In this document: piece by piece, positions 1 to 7,366 of the stretch
Layout of the letters: the number at the start of each line of letters is the position of its first letter
Position numbering within the stretch: the first letter of the stretch is position 1
NCBI GenBank assembly: GCA_025352845.1
Contig: JANXSC010000010.1
Location: forward strand, 1 to 8,352
DNA: 8,352 nt
Source: Opitutaceae bacterium
GTDB taxonomy: Bacteria; Verrucomicrobiota; Verrucomicrobiia; Opitutales; Opitutaceae
Reading direction: 5' to 3'
Program-made: the position numbers and the translations under genes
Notes under the pieces: model-generated
Database searches by the model: none
What the model saw: only the letters and a program-made list of their open reading frames with translations
Told to the model about the DNA's origin: nothing

Positions 1-201
1 GGATACGTTTTGGTCTCACCGGTTTTCGCCATCCATAGTGTCGATCACAATCTGATCCGCCACGCGATCCTTATCTCGGGCGAGGCTTTTTAGACGCCCT
101 CTAATGCTTTCGGGCGATTGGTATCACACCGATCCGCCGCGTGAAGGGCCGCGATTTCGAGGTGGTGAAAATGGGGTCGGTCACCACGCGTTGAGGCGGG
201 A
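1..201. other. Non-coding or degenerate stretch downstream of the toxin gene
   Basis: No intact gene is visible. The first 120 bases are about 52% G+C by count, well below the rest of the window. Short open stretches look protein-like but stop quickly. On the minus strand, a run from about 124 down to a stop at about 26 contains SIRGRLKSLARDKDR. This faintly recalls the beginning of AbiEii-type nucleotidyltransferase toxins (SIRxRLLNLARE...), but it then ends. On the plus strand, bases 1-93 read through 30 codons to a TAG, and 105-194 encode a 29-codon stretch ending in VVKMGSVTTR before TGA. They could be decayed gene ends or chance. A 5-bp inverted repeat (78-82 with 95-99) has a 12-base loop and is too weak to call a terminator. 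Confidence 0.35.
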
Positions 202-636
202 TTACGTGCGCAGGCCAGCGGCACGGGCGAGGGTGAGCTGGCGGGCGTCGAACGAGAGGAAACGGGTCGCGCGCAGGTGGAGGGCGGCGGCCACGTGGAA
301 GATATCGAAGGCCCGACAACCAACCGTCGCGGTGTGGCGGGCGGTCAACTGCCGCGCGGCGGGCAGGACCGAAGCGAAAGGCAGCGGCACCGGGACGACC
401 ATGCCCGCGGCGAGATCTTCGGCGAGGCGGGCCTCGGCCGTGGCAAGATCGGCGGGCGTGGACTCACGGCGAAAAAGGCGCAGCTGAAACGCGTTCTCCA
501 GCTCGAAGTGCTGCCAATGCGTCAGGATGAGCGGCCGCGCGACGGCGGTGACCGCAGCGAGGGCCTGGGTGGTGTTGCGGTCGCGGAGGTAGAGCGAGGC
601 GAGCAGACTCGTGTCGGCGTAAACGGTCGCGCTCAT
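202..636 (-). CDS. vapC: PIN-domain ribonuclease toxin, VapC family
   Basis: This is a 144-residue type II toxin, predicted to be a Mg2+-dependent RNase that cuts RNA when free of its antitoxin. The PIN-domain acids are in place: D8 in VYADTSLL, E45/E47 in HFELENAF, D111 in the family-typical block RAFDIFHVAAAL, and D130 in RFLSFDARQ, followed by the usual LARAAGL ending. Length fits the family (about 130-145). The ATG at 636 is chosen because the protein then starts right at the first PIN strand. It overlaps the antitoxin stop as ATGA (636-633), and a GGGG (643-646) lies 6 bases upstream. A longer open frame to 717 would add 27 residues lying inside the antitoxin gene and is not likely. Stop is TAA. 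The overlap implies coupled translation with the upstream antitoxin. Its RNA target cannot be told from sequence. Confidence 0.9.
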   Translation of the reverse strand: MSATVYADTSLLASLYLRDRNTTQALAAVTAVARPLILTHWQHFELENAFQLRLFRRESTPADLATAEARLAEDLAAGMVVPVPLPFASVLPAARQLTARHTATVGCRAFDIFHVAAALHLRATRFLSFDARQLTLARAAGLRT

Positions 637-890
637 ACCTCGCCCCGGCTGTCGGCGATCAGTTCCGCATGGGTGACGGAAGAGCGGATCGCGGGAGGCA
701 GCGGGCGCTGGCGCCAATAGCCGCGGACCGCCGCAGGCGTGCCGGCGATCGGGCTCGCGGAGGATGCGACGGGACCGAGGCGGGCGACCGGGCGATTGCG
801 CCGGGTAATGACGATCTCGGCGCCCTTTTCGACCTCGGCGATCATGCGGGCGAGTTCGTGCTGCATGGTGCGGATGCTGGCGGTTTTCAT
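633..890 (-). CDS. Phd/YefM-type antitoxin of the PIN toxin
   Basis: This is an 85-residue antitoxin that should bind and block the PIN toxin encoded immediately downstream and, with it, repress their shared promoter. The N-terminal half is the classic Phd/YefM DNA-binding fold: MKTASIRTMQHELARMIAEV (1-20), then EIVITRRNRPVARLGPV (25-41), matching the family pattern of a start like MKTxSIRELxxxL and ITRRxxPVARL. The C-terminal part (about 55-85, with RGYWRQRPLPP and ELIADSRGEV) is the expected toxin-neutralising tail and is not conserved. ATG at 890 is preferred because homologues start with MK(T/A). A TTG at 911 in frame would add 7 residues encoded by the palindrome and is less likely. No Shine-Dalgarno sequence stands before the ATG, because the 21-bp palindrome fills that space. 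Confidence 0.88.
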   Translation of the reverse strand: MKTASIRTMQHELARMIAEVEKGAEIVITRRNRPVARLGPVASSASPIAGTPAAVRGYWRQRPLPPAIRSSVTHAELIADSRGEV

Positions 891-910
891 GTCTAACACC
901 GTGTTAGACA
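890..910. promoter_or_regulatory. Perfect 21-bp palindrome, probable toxin-antitoxin operator
   Basis: The arms TGTCTAACAC (890-899) and GTGTTAGACA (901-910) are exact reverse complements around a single central base (900). The palindrome overlaps the first base of the antitoxin ATG (890-888). Phd/YefM and VapB antitoxins are known to bind palindromes in their own promoter, so this is the natural operator. I infer that binding by the antitoxin-toxin complex blocks transcription, and perhaps also affects translation since the ribosome binding region is occupied. A TTGACC hexamer on the minus strand (920-925) could be a -35 element, but no convincing -10 sits at normal spacing. A second, shorter palindrome (ACCGGCCGGT, 913-922) lies next to it. 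Confidence 0.75.
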
Positions 911-972
911 AAACCGGCCGGTCAAGCCACGAGTGCGGCGGGCTCGGGCCGAGCTGTTACTCGCCGCTACCT

Positions 973-1425
973 CTACGCCGGCTGCTTCATGCACTGCGGC
1001 TGCGCACCATCGGGCAGCGGCGGAATCGCGCCCTCGCCGGCCTTGGGGAGGGTGCCGTTCAACTCCTGCCGCCAATGCGCCACATCGCCGCCGGGACAAT
1101 AGACATAAATCATGTGCATCGGTTCGTCGCCGGTGTTGGTGAGCTGGTGAAAGAGTGTCGGCGGCATGAACACCGCCTGCCCCGTCTTGATCGGGCTGCG
1201 CTCGGTGCCGACGCAAATCTCGCCCTCACCCTGAACGATAAAATAAACCTCCTCCTGCTCCTGATTGTGCCACGGCACCTGCCCGCCGCGCGGCTCGAGG
1301 ATCGAGTAGCCCATCGAGAAACCCTTCGCGGCGATCGGCTGGCCGAGCTGACCGACGAGGCCGCGGCCCCAGCGACGCGCGGGAAAAGTGCCACCGGGAA
1401 GTTTGGCGAGGTCGGCGATAATCAT
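973..1425 (-). CDS. Small single-domain cupin protein
   Basis: This is a 150-residue cytoplasmic protein (no signal peptide or membrane segment) with one cupin beta-barrel. Cupin motif 1 is GGQVPWHNQEQEEVYFIVQGEG (split here as G47 to W52, then H53, Q55, E59, and Y61 to G68). Motif 2 is GQAVFMPPTLFHQLTN, with PP at 88-89, H93 and N97. Probable metal ligands are H53, E59 and H93. The usual second histidine of HxH is Q55, so metal binding may be altered or use Gln. The family includes enzymes, sugar-binding proteins and sensors, and nothing here reveals the substrate. The tail from about 113 on is low in structure and ends AQPQCMKQPA. The ATG at 1425 is the first in frame, with only a weak GCTGG-like upstream purine signal. 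It lies 64 bp after the tamA-like gene on the same strand. Whether it is co-transcribed is unclear. Confidence 0.85.
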   Translation of the reverse strand: MIIADLAKLPGGTFPARRWGRGLVGQLGQPIAAKGFSMGYSILEPRGGQVPWHNQEQEEVYFIVQGEGEICVGTERSPIKTGQAVFMPPTLFHQLTNTGDEPMHMIYVYCPGGDVAHWRQELNGTLPKAGEGAIPPLPDGAQPQCMKQPA

Positions 1426-1457
1426 AATGCGCCAGCAATTGGCCGCATCTCGTCCGA

Positions 1458-1481
1458 GCGGCGATAAAAAATTTCCGCCGC
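1458..1481. repeat. Inverted repeat between the tamA-like and cupin genes
   Basis: GCGGCG (1458-1463) and CGCCGC (1476-1481) are reverse complements flanking a 12-base A/T-rich loop that contains a run of six A on the plus strand (six T on the minus strand). It sits in the 64-bp gap just after the tamA-like stop codon. The T run lies in the loop and not after the stem, so it is not a standard intrinsic terminator for either strand. It might slow decay of the upstream message or partly end transcription, or be chance in GC-rich DNA. Confidence 0.3.
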
Positions 1482-1489
1482 GCCCAAAT

Positions 1490-3613
1490 TCAAAACGGCA
1501 ACCCCACCGAAAAATGCAGCGTGCCGCCGGGATCGCGCGCCCGCGGATTCAGGTTGCGCGCATACTCGAGCCGCACGGGCCCGATCAGCGTGTGATACCG
1601 CACGCCGAGGCCGGCGGAGTAAAGTTTTTCGTCGAACGGATAAGTGGCCAGCCGCGCCGCTGTGCCGAGCGCGTCAGTGAACACGACCGCCGACAAGGTG
1701 GGCGTGAGCGCCTGCTCCAGTTCGAGATTCGCCAGCAGATAAGTTTTCGCCCCGAGAAAAAGCCCGTCGGCTCCGCGCGGCGACGCCTCGCCCTCCCGGT
1801 AACCGCGGAGGCTGCTCTCGCCGCCGGGATAAAATCGCTTGTTCACCGGCAGCAGTCGATCGTCGCGCGCGCCCTGCGTGGTGATCAGCCCGTGCGTGAC
1901 GCCGAGATGAAACCACCGGCCGCCGCCCCAGCCGGTATGATACGCGCCGCCGGCTTCGAGCCGCTGGTAGTCAGGCTGCCCGCCGAGGAAGCGGCTCGCC
2001 AGTTCGAGGCGCGTGAACCACCGGTAGCCGCGCCGCGGGCGCAGCGGATTGTCGCGACGGTCGCTGGTCAGGCCGAAATCGATACTCGCGACATCGACCT
2101 GCCCCCGATCGACGGCGCGCGTGCCGAGCACGTTGTCCGCGTTGCGCAGCGACTGAAACGTGTAGCCCGCCGTCGCGTCGATCTTGAACCACGGCAGCGG
2201 GCGTTTCAGCGCCAGCGTCACGCCGTATTCCTGGCGCTGGAACGATTCCTCCTGGCGCTGAAACCCGAAAATTTTCGCGGTGCCGTCGATCGATTCGCCG
2301 AACAATTCCGGCACCGTGTAGGCATATTCGCCGCGGCTGCTCTTCATCGATTGCACGAGTTCAAGCCGCGCCTGATGCGCGCGTCCGAAAAGATTCATCT
2401 GCCGCAACTCCACGCCCGCCCGCGCCTGCTCGTAGCTGCCATATCCGGCCAGCAGGTTCGCGTCCCACCGGCGGCCTTCCTTGAGCAGGAAAACCGGGTC
2501 GCGCACCGCGCCCTCCGCCGGCTCGTAGCGCAAATCCACCGCCGTGAACACGCCCAGCCGCGACAGCCCGTGGCGCGCCCGCTCGAACGCCAGCGGATCG
2601 AGCGGGCCGCCCTCCGTCGCCGCCACTCGGCGGCGCAGCACCGCTTCGTGCGTGCGTGCGTTGCCCTCGAAACGCACCTGCCCCACCGTCACGTGCGGAC
2701 CGGGCGTAATCGTCGCGGTGACTTCGACGGGCTTCACGCCGCCCTTCGCCTCGCCGGCTTTGGCGGAGAGCGCCACCGTCATGTCCGAAAATCCACGCGC
2801 GAAAAACGACTGCCGCACACGCGCCCGCACGTCCTGCTGCCAGAGCGCCGACCACGGACGGTTTTTGAAACTCCCCCCGAGATCGGCCGGCACGGCGCTC
2901 GCGTCCGCGCCCTCGAAGCGCAACGCCGTGACCTCCCAACGCGGCCCCTCCACGACCGCGATGGCGAGTGCCACCCGGCCTGTCTTGTCGTCGATCCGCA
3001 CGTCCTTCGCGCGCAACTGCGCCTCCGCATAGCCGCGCTGGCGCAATTCCTCGAGCAACGCGTCGAGCGCGCGGTTGAGGCGCGACGGCGTGTAGGCCCG
3101 CGCCTCGCCCGCCACGAAGAGCACCTGGTCCGGACGGAAATAGCCCTTCGCGATTTTTTCCGGCAGCGCAGTGAGCCCCTCGATCGTCACGTCGTCCACG
3201 ACGTAGCGCACGCCCCGGGCGATGTGAAAGGTCACCGCCTTCGCCGCGAGCGGACGCGGCAGCGGCGTCGCCAGCGTCGTGTCGAACGTGAAACGCCGCG
3301 GCGCTCCCGACTCCGGCGTCCATTCGATCACGATGACCGGTTTCAAAAAACCCTGCCCCTCGACCGCCGAGACGAGCAGAAACGCCGCATCCTCAATCGC
3401 GTTGGCCTCGACCGTCTCGCCGAGCTGCGGACCGAGCAGCCGCTCCAGCGAAAACCGCAGATCGCGATCCTGCCACCAACCCACGCCGGTGACACGGAGC
3501 GCCGCTTTGCGCGGCTCCGCCGGCTTGCCCGCCGCCGCTCCCGCAAGCGCGAAACTCAGCGCCACCGTCGTCGCCCTCGCGATCTTCCGCCAAAAATTTC
3601 CCCGGCGCGTCAC
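1490..3613 (-). CDS. tamA: TamA/BamA-like outer-membrane protein (Omp85 family)
   Basis: This is a 707-residue outer-membrane barrel with periplasmic POTRA domains, predicted partner of the TamB encoded just upstream. A signal peptide (MTRRGNFWRKIARATTVALSFALAGAAAG, with basic residues, a hydrophobic core and AxA near 26-28) is followed by about four POTRA-like units: roughly 37-100, 136-222, 224-305 and 307-378. The barrel occupies about 382-707. Omp85 hallmarks are DRRDNPLRPRRGY at 518-530, FYPGGESSLRGYREGE at 594-609 holding the L6 RGY (R603-Y605), and a last strand ending in Phe (GTLHFSVGLPF). The GTG at 3613 is chosen because it places the signal peptide at the N-terminus and overlaps the tamB stop as GTGA. 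A longer frame to 3694 would lie inside tamB. Classical TamA has three POTRAs and BamA five, so the count is unusual. The neighbour tamB favours TamA over BamA. Confidence 0.88.
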   Translation of the reverse strand: MTRRGNFWRKIARATTVALSFALAGAAAGKPAEPRKAALRVTGVGWWQDRDLRFSLERLLGPQLGETVEANAIEDAAFLLVSAVEGQGFLKPVIVIEWTPESGAPRRFTFDTTLATPLPRPLAAKAVTFHIARGVRYVVDDVTIEGLTALPEKIAKGYFRPDQVLFVAGEARAYTPSRLNRALDALLEELRQRGYAEAQLRAKDVRIDDKTGRVALAIAVVEGPRWEVTALRFEGADASAVPADLGGSFKNRPWSALWQQDVRARVRQSFFARGFSDMTVALSAKAGEAKGGVKPVEVTATITPGPHVTVGQVRFEGNARTHEAVLRRRVAATEGGPLDPLAFERARHGLSRLGVFTAVDLRYEPAEGAVRDPVFLLKEGRRWDANLLAGYGSYEQARAGVELRQMNLFGRAHQARLELVQSMKSSRGEYAYTVPELFGESIDGTAKIFGFQRQEESFQRQEYGVTLALKRPLPWFKIDATAGYTFQSLRNADNVLGTRAVDRGQVDVASIDFGLTSDRRDNPLRPRRGYRWFTRLELASRFLGGQPDYQRLEAGGAYHTGWGGGRWFHLGVTHGLITTQGARDDRLLPVNKRFYPGGESSLRGYREGEASPRGADGLFLGAKTYLLANLELEQALTPTLSAVVFTDALGTAARLATYPFDEKLYSAGLGVRYHTLIGPVRLEYARNLNPRARDPGGTLHFSVGLPF

Positions 3614-6600
3614 GGTGCCTTCTCCGTTTTCTTTTCCGGCGGCGGCGGCAGGGATTTTTTCTCCGGCGCCTTTTCCGGCGCGCGGATGCGCCACTTCACG
3701 CCGGCGTTAAAGCCGTCGAACTCGTCATATTCGCCCACGAGCGTGAAGCGATCGTTCAGCAAATATTCGACGTCGTAGGTCTCGCGACCCTGCCGCGAAA
3801 CCCGCTCGCCCGTGGAGATGCTCAGGCGCTCGGCCTCCGAGGTGTCGCCGCCGAAACTGCTAATCAGGCTCTGACCGAGATACGCGCCGAGCCGCGCCAC
3901 ACGCTGGTTGGCACCGTAGATCGCCGCGTCGTGCGGCATTTCGCCCGCCACCACCATCAGCAGCACCTGTTTCGCGTCGAGCGGCGGGCTGGAAGAAAAC
4001 GTCACGACCGGCTGCTCCGCCGTGCCCGTGATCTCCATGCGCAAATCGTAGCCGTAGCGGCGGGCCGTCCCGCTCACGAACAGCCCCAGCGAATACGGAT
4101 CGGCCTGCGTCAGCCGCACCGCCCCCTGGTCGATCTTGAACGTGGCGAAGGGCAGCAGCACCTGCCCTGTCTCCACCACCGCCTCGCCCGTCGCGCGGGG
4201 ATCGCCGAGCGTCCCGCCCAGGTGGAAGTGCGCCGACGCCACCCCGACAAAGACCGTGGAGCGCAGCCGCAGAAAATGGTCGCCCTCCAGCTGGACGTTG
4301 AGCCGCCACGCATCGAGCGGCGGAGTCTCGATCGCAAAAAACGGTGGCCGTCGCGACGGCCCGCCGCTGCGCCCGCGCGGGATCAGCGCGCGGATATCCG
4401 AGAGAAACACACTCTCGCGCAACTTCACCGCGCCGTTGACGGCGGGCACGCCGTCGCCCTGCGTGGCGAATTTCAAATCGAGGTCCGCTCGCAACAGCAG
4501 CCCGGTCTGCCGCACGAGCGGCAAATTTTCCCCTTTCAGCGCAAGGTCGTATTTGGGCGCCGCGCCGAGCGGAACTTGGATCGTGCCGGTCAGCGTCACC
4601 GGCTGGCCGCCCGATTGCGCCGTCAGCGACTTCACCTCGACGGAGCGTCCGCTCAAGAGCACCTCGGCCTGGATTTCCTGCAGCACGCCAAGCGGGCCGA
4701 GCGGACGCGACACCGCGCCCTGGAGTTTCACCGCGCCCGCCATGTCGCCGCCGGGCTTGAGCGTCACGTTCAGTTGCAGCCGGCCGGCCGGCGCGAGAAA
4801 CGCCGGCACGTAGCGCGCAATCGCCGCGACCTCCGCATCGGGAATTTCGAGCTGAAGATTTCCCTCCTTGCGCACAAACGTGAGCGGATCGGCTTTGAAC
4901 TCCGCCCACCGCGCGGGCGAAAGCGGCAGTTGTCCGTTCGCGCTGACCGCCTGCCCATCCACCTTCACCACGAGCCGATCGATCGTGACGCCCGCCCGAT
5001 CACCGACCGCGTGCGCCTCGAGATTTTCCACCGTGGGAAAAAACGGCCACTTGATGCGTTCCTTGTCGGCGGCCACACGCGCGACCTTCGCGCGCACCTC
5101 GCCTTTCGGCTGCGCCCACGTGCCCGACAAGTCGGCCGTGATCTCCGGCTCCTGAAATTCCAAGCCGGTCGCCTCGAAAAGTTTTTTCCAGAAATCCGGA
5201 TTCGACGCCGTGACGGCATGGAACTCCAGCGGCGCGGCTTCGTCAAATTGCGCCAACGCATCGGGCCCACCCAATTGTAATTTGAGCGGCACGCGGCCGG
5301 TCGCCGTCAGAATCGGCGCGGTGCCCTCGGCCACGCGCAACGTCTCAATTCTCACGCCCGCGGCGTCGCCCTGCGCGGCGAGGCTCATTGTCGCGAACCG
5401 CTCCGGCGCGAGCATCACCGCGAGTTCGCTACTGGCCGTGAACCTCATCGGCCCCCCATCCCACTCACCCTTGATCGCGAGCGACGCCACGCGCCACTCC
5501 GGCTCGGACAACGCCACGAAATCGCTCCACCACACCGAGGAAATATTTTTTGCACTCGCCTCCAGGTGGCCGCGCGCGCCCGCGGCCAGCGTCAGGGCGA
5601 GCGAACTCTCCGCACCCGCGAGTTGCAGCGGGCCGATCTCGACGGCGGGCGACCAGCGCACCGTCGCCGGTTGCGCGAGCGCGAGGCGCTCGGTGCCGCC
5701 CTGCGTGAAACGCAGGGCGCTCACCTTCGCGCCGGTCGCATCGAGCGAACCCGCCAGCGCAATCTCGGATGCGCCCGCGCGCGCCTTCGCCTCGCTGATT
5801 TCCACCGCGACGCCGGTTCCATTCCACGCTGCGTCGAAGGCGAACGGATGCAGCCCGCGCACCGTGACTCCGGCCGCGCGCGCCGTGCCCTCGTGTTGCA
5901 CCGCCGCGAGCGGGCCGTGCGCTTTTACGGCGAGCGTCACGGTTTCAAATTTCACCGCGGCCGGTAACCAGCGGGCCAGCGCCGCGCCGCTCAACGTTCC
6001 CTTCGCCTCGGCATCGGTCAGTTCCTTGGCCGCAAAATCCCATCCGCCGCGCAGCGTAAACGTGTCGGTTGGGTTGAGCGCGAGGGTCGCGGTATTCACC
6101 TGCAATCGCGGCCACTCCAGCGCTGCCTCTGCGGTGCCGCCCGCCCCGCTCCACTCGCGAAAGGTCACGTCGCGCGCTTCGAGTTTCGCGTCGATGCGCG
6201 GCACCTCGCCCGCGCGCGGCGTCAGCCGCGCCTCGCCCGTCACACTGCCCTTCGCGTCGGCGAGCCAGGGCTGCTTCGCGAGATCGACCGCGAGGGAGAA
6301 GATCGATGCGCCCGAGGTCATGACCCCGCGGCGGTCCACCGCGATCGGCGCGCTCAACTTCGCCGCCACGCCCGGTGCCTCGACCAGCAGCGCCTCGACG
6401 GTGAAGAGTTCCGTGTCGCCGCGACCGCGCAGCGTCACGTTCAGCGGCGGTGCTTTTTGATCCGGCCGCGCTTCACCCGCCACATCGACTGTCGTCTCAA
6501 ATTTTCCGTCTTTCCAGTCGAGGCGCGCGTCGCCGCGCACCGTCGCATAAAATTTTTCCAGCTTCACGGTCGCGCCCGGCACGCTCCAGTTGGCCGCGCG

Positions 6601-7323
6601 CACCGCCGCCGAGGCCGGCAGCCAGCCGCGCTCGGCGAACTGCGCGCTCAACGTCGTCGTCTGCTCCCAGACGTGAAACTGCCCCGCGATTTCATCACCG
6701 CGGTTTTTCAGTTCTGCGCGCCAGCTCTTGTCCGCCGCCACAGCCTGCAACGCGATTATTCCGTCAGTGGGGAAGGTCGCGGTCACGTCGGCCGCCAGCA
6801 CACCGAAACCTAGTTCGCGCACCTGGAGCCCGCGATTTTTCCATGAGACTGAAGCGACATTCAACCCACCACCCGGCCACTTCACGACCCCGGCACCGGC
6901 CTCCGCCTCCGGAAGCCAGCGATCGAGTTGACCCGAAAGGCGCAGCAACAGCGCACGCAGGGGCATCGCTCCGCTGCGCGAGACGGGCGCGGGCGTCACC
7001 ACGGCCGGGCCGGCGCGGGCCAGCCCCTCGACCTGCCAGCGGGTCGCCGTCACGGGACGGGCGTTTTCCGTTCCGCGCCTCCACCACCAGAGCACCGGCA
7101 TGTCGGCCTCGACACGGTCCGCTGTCACGCGCACGACCGGACTCGTGTAGGTGACATCGCGCAGGGCGAACCGGGCGTAGCCCACGCGCTCGTAGGCGGA
7201 AAAACCCAGCCCCCACCGCGGCCCCGCCGTCTTCAACGCCAGCCCCAGCCACCATGGCAAAGCCATAAGCGCGAAAATCGAGCAAACAATCAGACCACCG
7301 AGGATGATGAGGAACCGACGCAT
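3610..7323 (-). CDS. tamB: TamB-family translocation and assembly module protein
   Basis: This is a 1237-residue inner-membrane-anchored protein of the AsmA-like/TamB group. These proteins form long hydrophobic beta-taco bridges across the periplasm for lipid or protein transfer to the outer membrane. The N-terminus has MRRF then a hydrophobic anchor (about 4-30, FLIILGGLIVCSIFALMALP). The rest is beta-rich repetitive sequence without enzyme motifs. The C-terminal third matches the TamB (DUF490) domain: LGGTLGDPRATGEAVV at about 1035-1050, ATFKIDQGAVRLT, the hallmark SSSPPLDAKQVLLMVVAGE at about 1110-1128, then YLLNDRFTLVGEYDEF and AGVKWRIR ending near 1214. A charged tail (1215-1237), rich in Pro, Glu and Lys, follows. 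Length is close to the well-studied proteobacterial TamB (about 1260). The ATG at 7323 has GAGG (7337-7334) ten bases upstream. It is followed by tamA with a GTGA overlap and preceded by the peptidase at 43 bp. The order tamB-tamA is the reverse of the proteobacterial one. Confidence 0.93.
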   Translation of the reverse strand: MRRFLIILGGLIVCSIFALMALPWWLGLALKTAGPRWGLGFSAYERVGYARFALRDVTYTSPVVRVTADRVEADMPVLWWWRRGTENARPVTATRWQVEGLARAGPAVVTPAPVSRSGAMPLRALLLRLSGQLDRWLPEAEAGAGVVKWPGGGLNVASVSWKNRGLQVRELGFGVLAADVTATFPTDGIIALQAVAADKSWRAELKNRGDEIAGQFHVWEQTTTLSAQFAERGWLPASAAVRAANWSVPGATVKLEKFYATVRGDARLDWKDGKFETTVDVAGEARPDQKAPPLNVTLRGRGDTELFTVEALLVEAPGVAAKLSAPIAVDRRGVMTSGASIFSLAVDLAKQPWLADAKGSVTGEARLTPRAGEVPRIDAKLEARDVTFREWSGAGGTAEAALEWPRLQVNTATLALNPTDTFTLRGGWDFAAKELTDAEAKGTLSGAALARWLPAAVKFETVTLAVKAHGPLAAVQHEGTARAAGVTVRGLHPFAFDAAWNGTGVAVEISEAKARAGASEIALAGSLDATGAKVSALRFTQGGTERLALAQPATVRWSPAVEIGPLQLAGAESSLALTLAAGARGHLEASAKNISSVWWSDFVALSEPEWRVASLAIKGEWDGGPMRFTASSELAVMLAPERFATMSLAAQGDAAGVRIETLRVAEGTAPILTATGRVPLKLQLGGPDALAQFDEAAPLEFHAVTASNPDFWKKLFEATGLEFQEPEITADLSGTWAQPKGEVRAKVARVAADKERIKWPFFPTVENLEAHAVGDRAGVTIDRLVVKVDGQAVSANGQLPLSPARWAEFKADPLTFVRKEGNLQLEIPDAEVAAIARYVPAFLAPAGRLQLNVTLKPGGDMAGAVKLQGAVSRPLGPLGVLQEIQAEVLLSGRSVEVKSLTAQSGGQPVTLTGTIQVPLGAAPKYDLALKGENLPLVRQTGLLLRADLDLKFATQGDGVPAVNGAVKLRESVFLSDIRALIPRGRSGGPSRRPPFFAIETPPLDAWRLNVQLEGDHFLRLRSTVFVGVASAHFHLGGTLGDPRATGEAVVETGQVLLPFATFKIDQGAVRLTQADPYSLGLFVSGTARRYGYDLRMEITGTAEQPVVTFSSSPPLDAKQVLLMVVAGEMPHDAAIYGANQRVARLGAYLGQSLISSFGGDTSEAERLSISTGERVSRQGRETYDVEYLLNDRFTLVGEYDEFDGFNAGVKWRIRAPEKAPEKKSLPPPPEKKTEKAP
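3618..3625 (-). promoter_or_regulatory. Ribosome binding site of tamA inside the tamB 3' end
   Basis: On the minus strand GGAGAAGG (3625-3618) precedes the GTG at 3613. The GGAG part ends 8 bases, and the AAGG part 4 bases, before the start codon. These bases also encode the Glu-Lys of the last TamB residues (TEKAP then stop). This site decides the GTG start of the tamA-like gene and supports translational coupling through the 4-base overlap. Confidence 0.65.
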
Positions 7324-7366
7324 GAAACCGAAACCTCGAACCGCCCCGGCCGGCCGCCCAACCGCT

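Noticed and set aside
637..717. Longer toxin start at 717 (27 extra residues)
   Set aside because: The extra part lies within the antitoxin gene, is Arg/Pro-rich and has no family match. The ATGA overlap at 636 and the PIN N-terminus give a better start.
942..954. GCTCGG-G-CCGAGC palindrome after the cupin gene as a terminator
   Set aside because: The usable stem is only about 5 bp with a 3-base loop, and no T run follows on the minus strand.
1388..3778. A 796-residue open frame on the plus strand opposite the tamA-like gene
   Set aside because: It is Arg-, Pro- and His-rich with no family features. It is the antisense shadow expected in GC-rich DNA, and the minus strand encodes a clear Omp85 protein over the same bases.
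3931..5280. A 449-residue plus-strand open frame, and a further 416-residue one at 5210-6460, opposite tamB
   Set aside because: Composition is low-complexity (Arg/His or Ser/Ala rich) and no motifs are seen. Both are antisense shadows of tamB.
7347..7356. CGGCCGGCCG palindrome between the peptidase and tamB as an operator or terminator
   Set aside because: A 10-bp G/C-only palindrome is likely by chance in this base composition, and no T run follows it.
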